DNA of 8,046 nt from assembly GCA_021781255.1 (NCBI GenBank), contig JAJXXG010000353.1:1-8046 (forward strand), in the 5' to 3' direction. Positions 6,149 through 8,046 of the stretch are shown piece after piece. A program made the translations under genes and the position numbers. Position 1 is the first letter of the stretch, and each line of letters begins with the position of its first letter. Under the pieces are notes generated by a model. The model was not told the DNA's origin. It made no database searches and was given only the letters and a program-made list of their open reading frames with translations. Origin of the DNA: Acidobacteriota bacterium. Its GTDB lineage: Bacteria; Acidobacteriota; Terriglobia; Terriglobales; Acidobacteriaceae.

Positions 6149-8046
6149 TGATCTCAAAGGTCATTGCCTGGTGCGCGCGCAATCCCTTCCTGGTCTTTTC
6201 CGGCGTCATTCTGCTGGTGGCCGCGGGCGTGTGGTCTGTCCGGCATGTGTCCCTCGACGCGCTGCCCGACATCAGCGACGTGCAGGTGATCATTCACACC
6301 CAGTGGGCGGGTGAACCGCCCAACGTGATTGAAGATCAGGTGACCTATCCGATCGTGACGGCGCTGCTGTCGGCGCCTAGCGTCAAGAGCGTTCGCGCGC
6401 AGACCATGTTCGGCGACTCCTATGTGTTCGTGGTCTTCGAGGACGGCACCGATCTCTACTGGGCGCGCTCTCGCGTGGTTGAGTACCTGCAGGAAATCGC
6501 GGGCAAGCTGCCTGCTGACGTGCATCCCGCCATCGGCCCCGACGCCACCGGCGCAGGCTGGGTCTTTGAGTACGCCATTGTCGACCACTCGCACACCCAA
6601 AGCCTGGCCGACCTGCGTGCGCTGCAGGATTGGTATCTTCGCTACCAGCTTGAGACCGTGCCTGGCGTTGCCGAGGTGGCCAGCATCGGGGGATTCGTGC
6701 GCCAGTACCAGGTCAACCTCGACCCCAAAAAGCTCTTTTCCTACGGGATCTCGGCTGCAACGGTTACAGAGCGCGTCCGCGAGAGCACCAATGAGGTGGG
6801 CGGCGACGTGCTGGAGATGAGCGGCGCCGAGTACATGATTCGCGGCCTGGGCTATCTGAAGAAGCTCTCGGATCTCGAAAATGTCCCCGTCGCTACAAAA
6901 AACGGAGTCCCCGTGCTCGTGAAAGACCTGGGTACGGTCACATTCGGGCCCGACATTCGCCGCGGTGCCGCCGACTGGCAGGGCGAGGGCGAAACCGTTG
7001 GCGGAATCGTTGTGATGCGCTACGGCATGAACGCTCTCGACGTGATCAATGGCGTGAAAGCGAAGCTGCGCGAGATTGCGCCGTCGCTGCCCGCCGGCGT
7101 CGAGATTGTCTCCGCCTACGACCGCTCCTGGCTCATCAACGAGTCGATCCACACGCTCAAACGCGACCTGATGCTCGAAGCCATCATCGTCAGCTTCGTC
7201 AGCATCGCATTTCTCTTTCACTTCCGTTCTGCTTTGGTGCCCATCATCACCGTGCCCATCGCCGTGCTGGCCGCATTCATTCCGATGTACTACCTGCACG
7301 TCAGTTCGAACATCATGTCGCTCGGAGGCCTGGCGCTCGCCATCGGCGTGCTCATTGACGCAGCCATTGTCATCGTTGAAAACGGCTATCGTCATCTGGC
7401 CGAACGAACCACCCCGCCAGACGAGGAGGAACGAAAGAGCATCCTTGTGAAGTCGGCACAGCAGGTCGGCCCGGCACTGTTTTTCTCGCTCATCATCATC
7501 GTTGTGTCGTTCCTGCCCGTCTTCCTGCTTGAAGCGCAGGAAGGCCGCCTGTTCCGGCCTCTGGCGTGGACCAAGACCTTGGCGCTGGTCTTCTCTTCAC
7601 TGCTCTCCATTACGCTGGTCCCGGCGCTCATGCCGTTCTTTCTGCGCGGCCGACTGCGACCCGAGTCAGCCAACCCGGCGGCGCGCATGACCCAGGCGCT
7701 CTATCTTTCTGTGCTGCGCTGGTCGCTGCGTCATTGGAAGCTGGTCCTCGTGCTCAATCTCTGCTTCTTGGCTGTCACCGTGCCTCTGTACTTCCGTCTC
7801 GGCAGCCAGTTCATGCCGGCGCTCTACGAGGGTTCTGCGCTCTATATGCCGAGCGCATTGCCGGGAATCTCGATTACGCAGGCTGTCGCTCTGATGCAGG
7901 AACAGGACCGCATCATCCGCTCCTTTCCCGAGGTTGCCACGGTCTTTGGGAATGTTGGACGGTCAGACACCGCTACCGACAATGCCCCGCTGGATATGTT
8001 CGACACCACCATCATGCTCAAACCGCGCCGCCAGTGGCGCCAGATC
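6148..8046 (+). CDS. cusA: CusA-like heavy-metal RND efflux pump, first 633 codons, cut by the window edge
   Basis: This is the proton-driven inner-membrane pump that extrudes metal through the CusC/CusB assembly. The visible 633 residues are about 60% of the usual 1,040-1,050. TM1 is at about 12-32, followed by LDALPDISDVQV, GDSYVFVVFEDGTDLYWARSR and VPGVAEVASIGGF of the periplasmic porter domain. TM2-TM6 lie between about 342 and 500. TM4 carries GVLIDAAIVIVEN with Asp404, equivalent to the proton-relay Asp405 of E. coli CusA. TM7 is at about 531-551. Met567 (LYMPSALPG) and Met617 (APLDMFDTTI) match E. coli Met573 and Met623, two of the three Cu(I)/Ag(I) porter ligands; the third would be about 33 residues past the window. 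CzcA-type pumps lack these Met residues, so copper or silver is the likely substrate. Comparisons to E. coli are from memory. Confidence 0.93.
   Translation, partial: MISKVIAWCARNPFLVFSGVILLVAAGVWSVRHVSLDALPDISDVQVIIHTQWAGEPPNVIEDQVTYPIVTALLSAPSVKSVRAQTMFGDSYVFVVFEDGTDLYWARSRVVEYLQEIAGKLPADVHPAIGPDATGAGWVFEYAIVDHSHTQSLADLRALQDWYLRYQLETVPGVAEVASIGGFVRQYQVNLDPKKLFSYGISAATVTERVRESTNEVGGDVLEMSGAEYMIRGLGYLKKLSDLENVPVATKNGVPVLVKDLGTVTFGPDIRRGAADWQGEGETVGGIVVMRYGMNALDVINGVKAKLREIAPSLPAGVEIVSAYDRSWLINESIHTLKRDLMLEAIIVSFVSIAFLFHFRSALVPIITVPIAVLAAFIPMYYLHVSSNIMSLGGLALAIGVLIDAAIVIVENGYRHLAERTTPPDEEERKSILVKSAQQVGPALFFSLIIIVVSFLPVFLLEAQEGRLFRPLAWTKTLALVFSSLLSITLVPALMPFFLRGRLRPESANPAARMTQALYLSVLRWSLRHWKLVLVLNLCFLAVTVPLYFRLGSQFMPALYEGSALYMPSALPGISITQAVALMQEQDRIIRSFPEVATVFGNVGRSDTATDNAPLDMFDTTIMLKPRRQWRQI

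Noticed and set aside
6154..7395. A 413-codon open frame on the minus strand opposite the pump gene
   Set aside because: It lies wholly antisense to a strongly conserved RND pump, its product is a low-complexity mix rich in Asp, His, Gly and Arg with no family motif, and GC-rich genes often leave the antisense frame open.

Overview
The window looks like GC-rich chromosomal DNA from a heterotrophic bacterium. Gene style (strong GGAGG ribosome sites, a secreted Cys/Met-rich small protein in front of a Cus-type pump, an adaptor subunit with a C-terminal extension) fits an acidobacterium best. That assignment is an inference from memory of similar loci, and no rRNA or other marker is present to confirm it. 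There are seven protein genes in two blocks; the two genes at the window edges are cut off. No RNA gene, insertion sequence, CRISPR array or integrase was seen, and no stretch over about 210 bases lacks a gene.

Block 1 (1-2542) is a divergent acyl-CoA oxidation module. On the minus strand, an HSD10-type short-chain dehydrogenase (1276-509) is followed 14 bases later by a thiolase that runs off the left edge (494-1). On the plus strand, an acyl-CoA dehydrogenase closest to the short/branched-chain (ACADSB) type starts at a TTG codon (1370-2542). The three enzymes match the dehydrogenase, hydroxyacyl dehydrogenase and thiolase steps of 2-methylbutyryl-CoA (isoleucine) or short-chain fatty acid breakdown; only the enoyl-CoA hydratase is missing. 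The 93-base gap between the divergent genes must hold both promoters and contains a small dyad.

Block 2 (2751-8046) is a heavy-metal efflux operon on the plus strand. It starts with a 117-residue exported Cys/Met-rich protein of unknown family. Then come a CusC-like outer-membrane channel, a CusB-like adaptor overlapping it by four bases, and a CusA-like RND pump overlapping the adaptor by one base and truncated by the window end. Two methionines in the pump, 50 residues apart, match the Cu(I)/Ag(I) site of E. coli CusA and point to monovalent copper or silver rather than zinc, cobalt or nickel. The adaptor lacks the methionine-bearing N-terminus of E. coli CusB and instead has a YtkA/FixH-like C-terminal domain with clustered methionines. 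No CusF, CusR or CusS homologue is in the window, so the small leading protein is the best local candidate for a periplasmic metal carrier or sensor.
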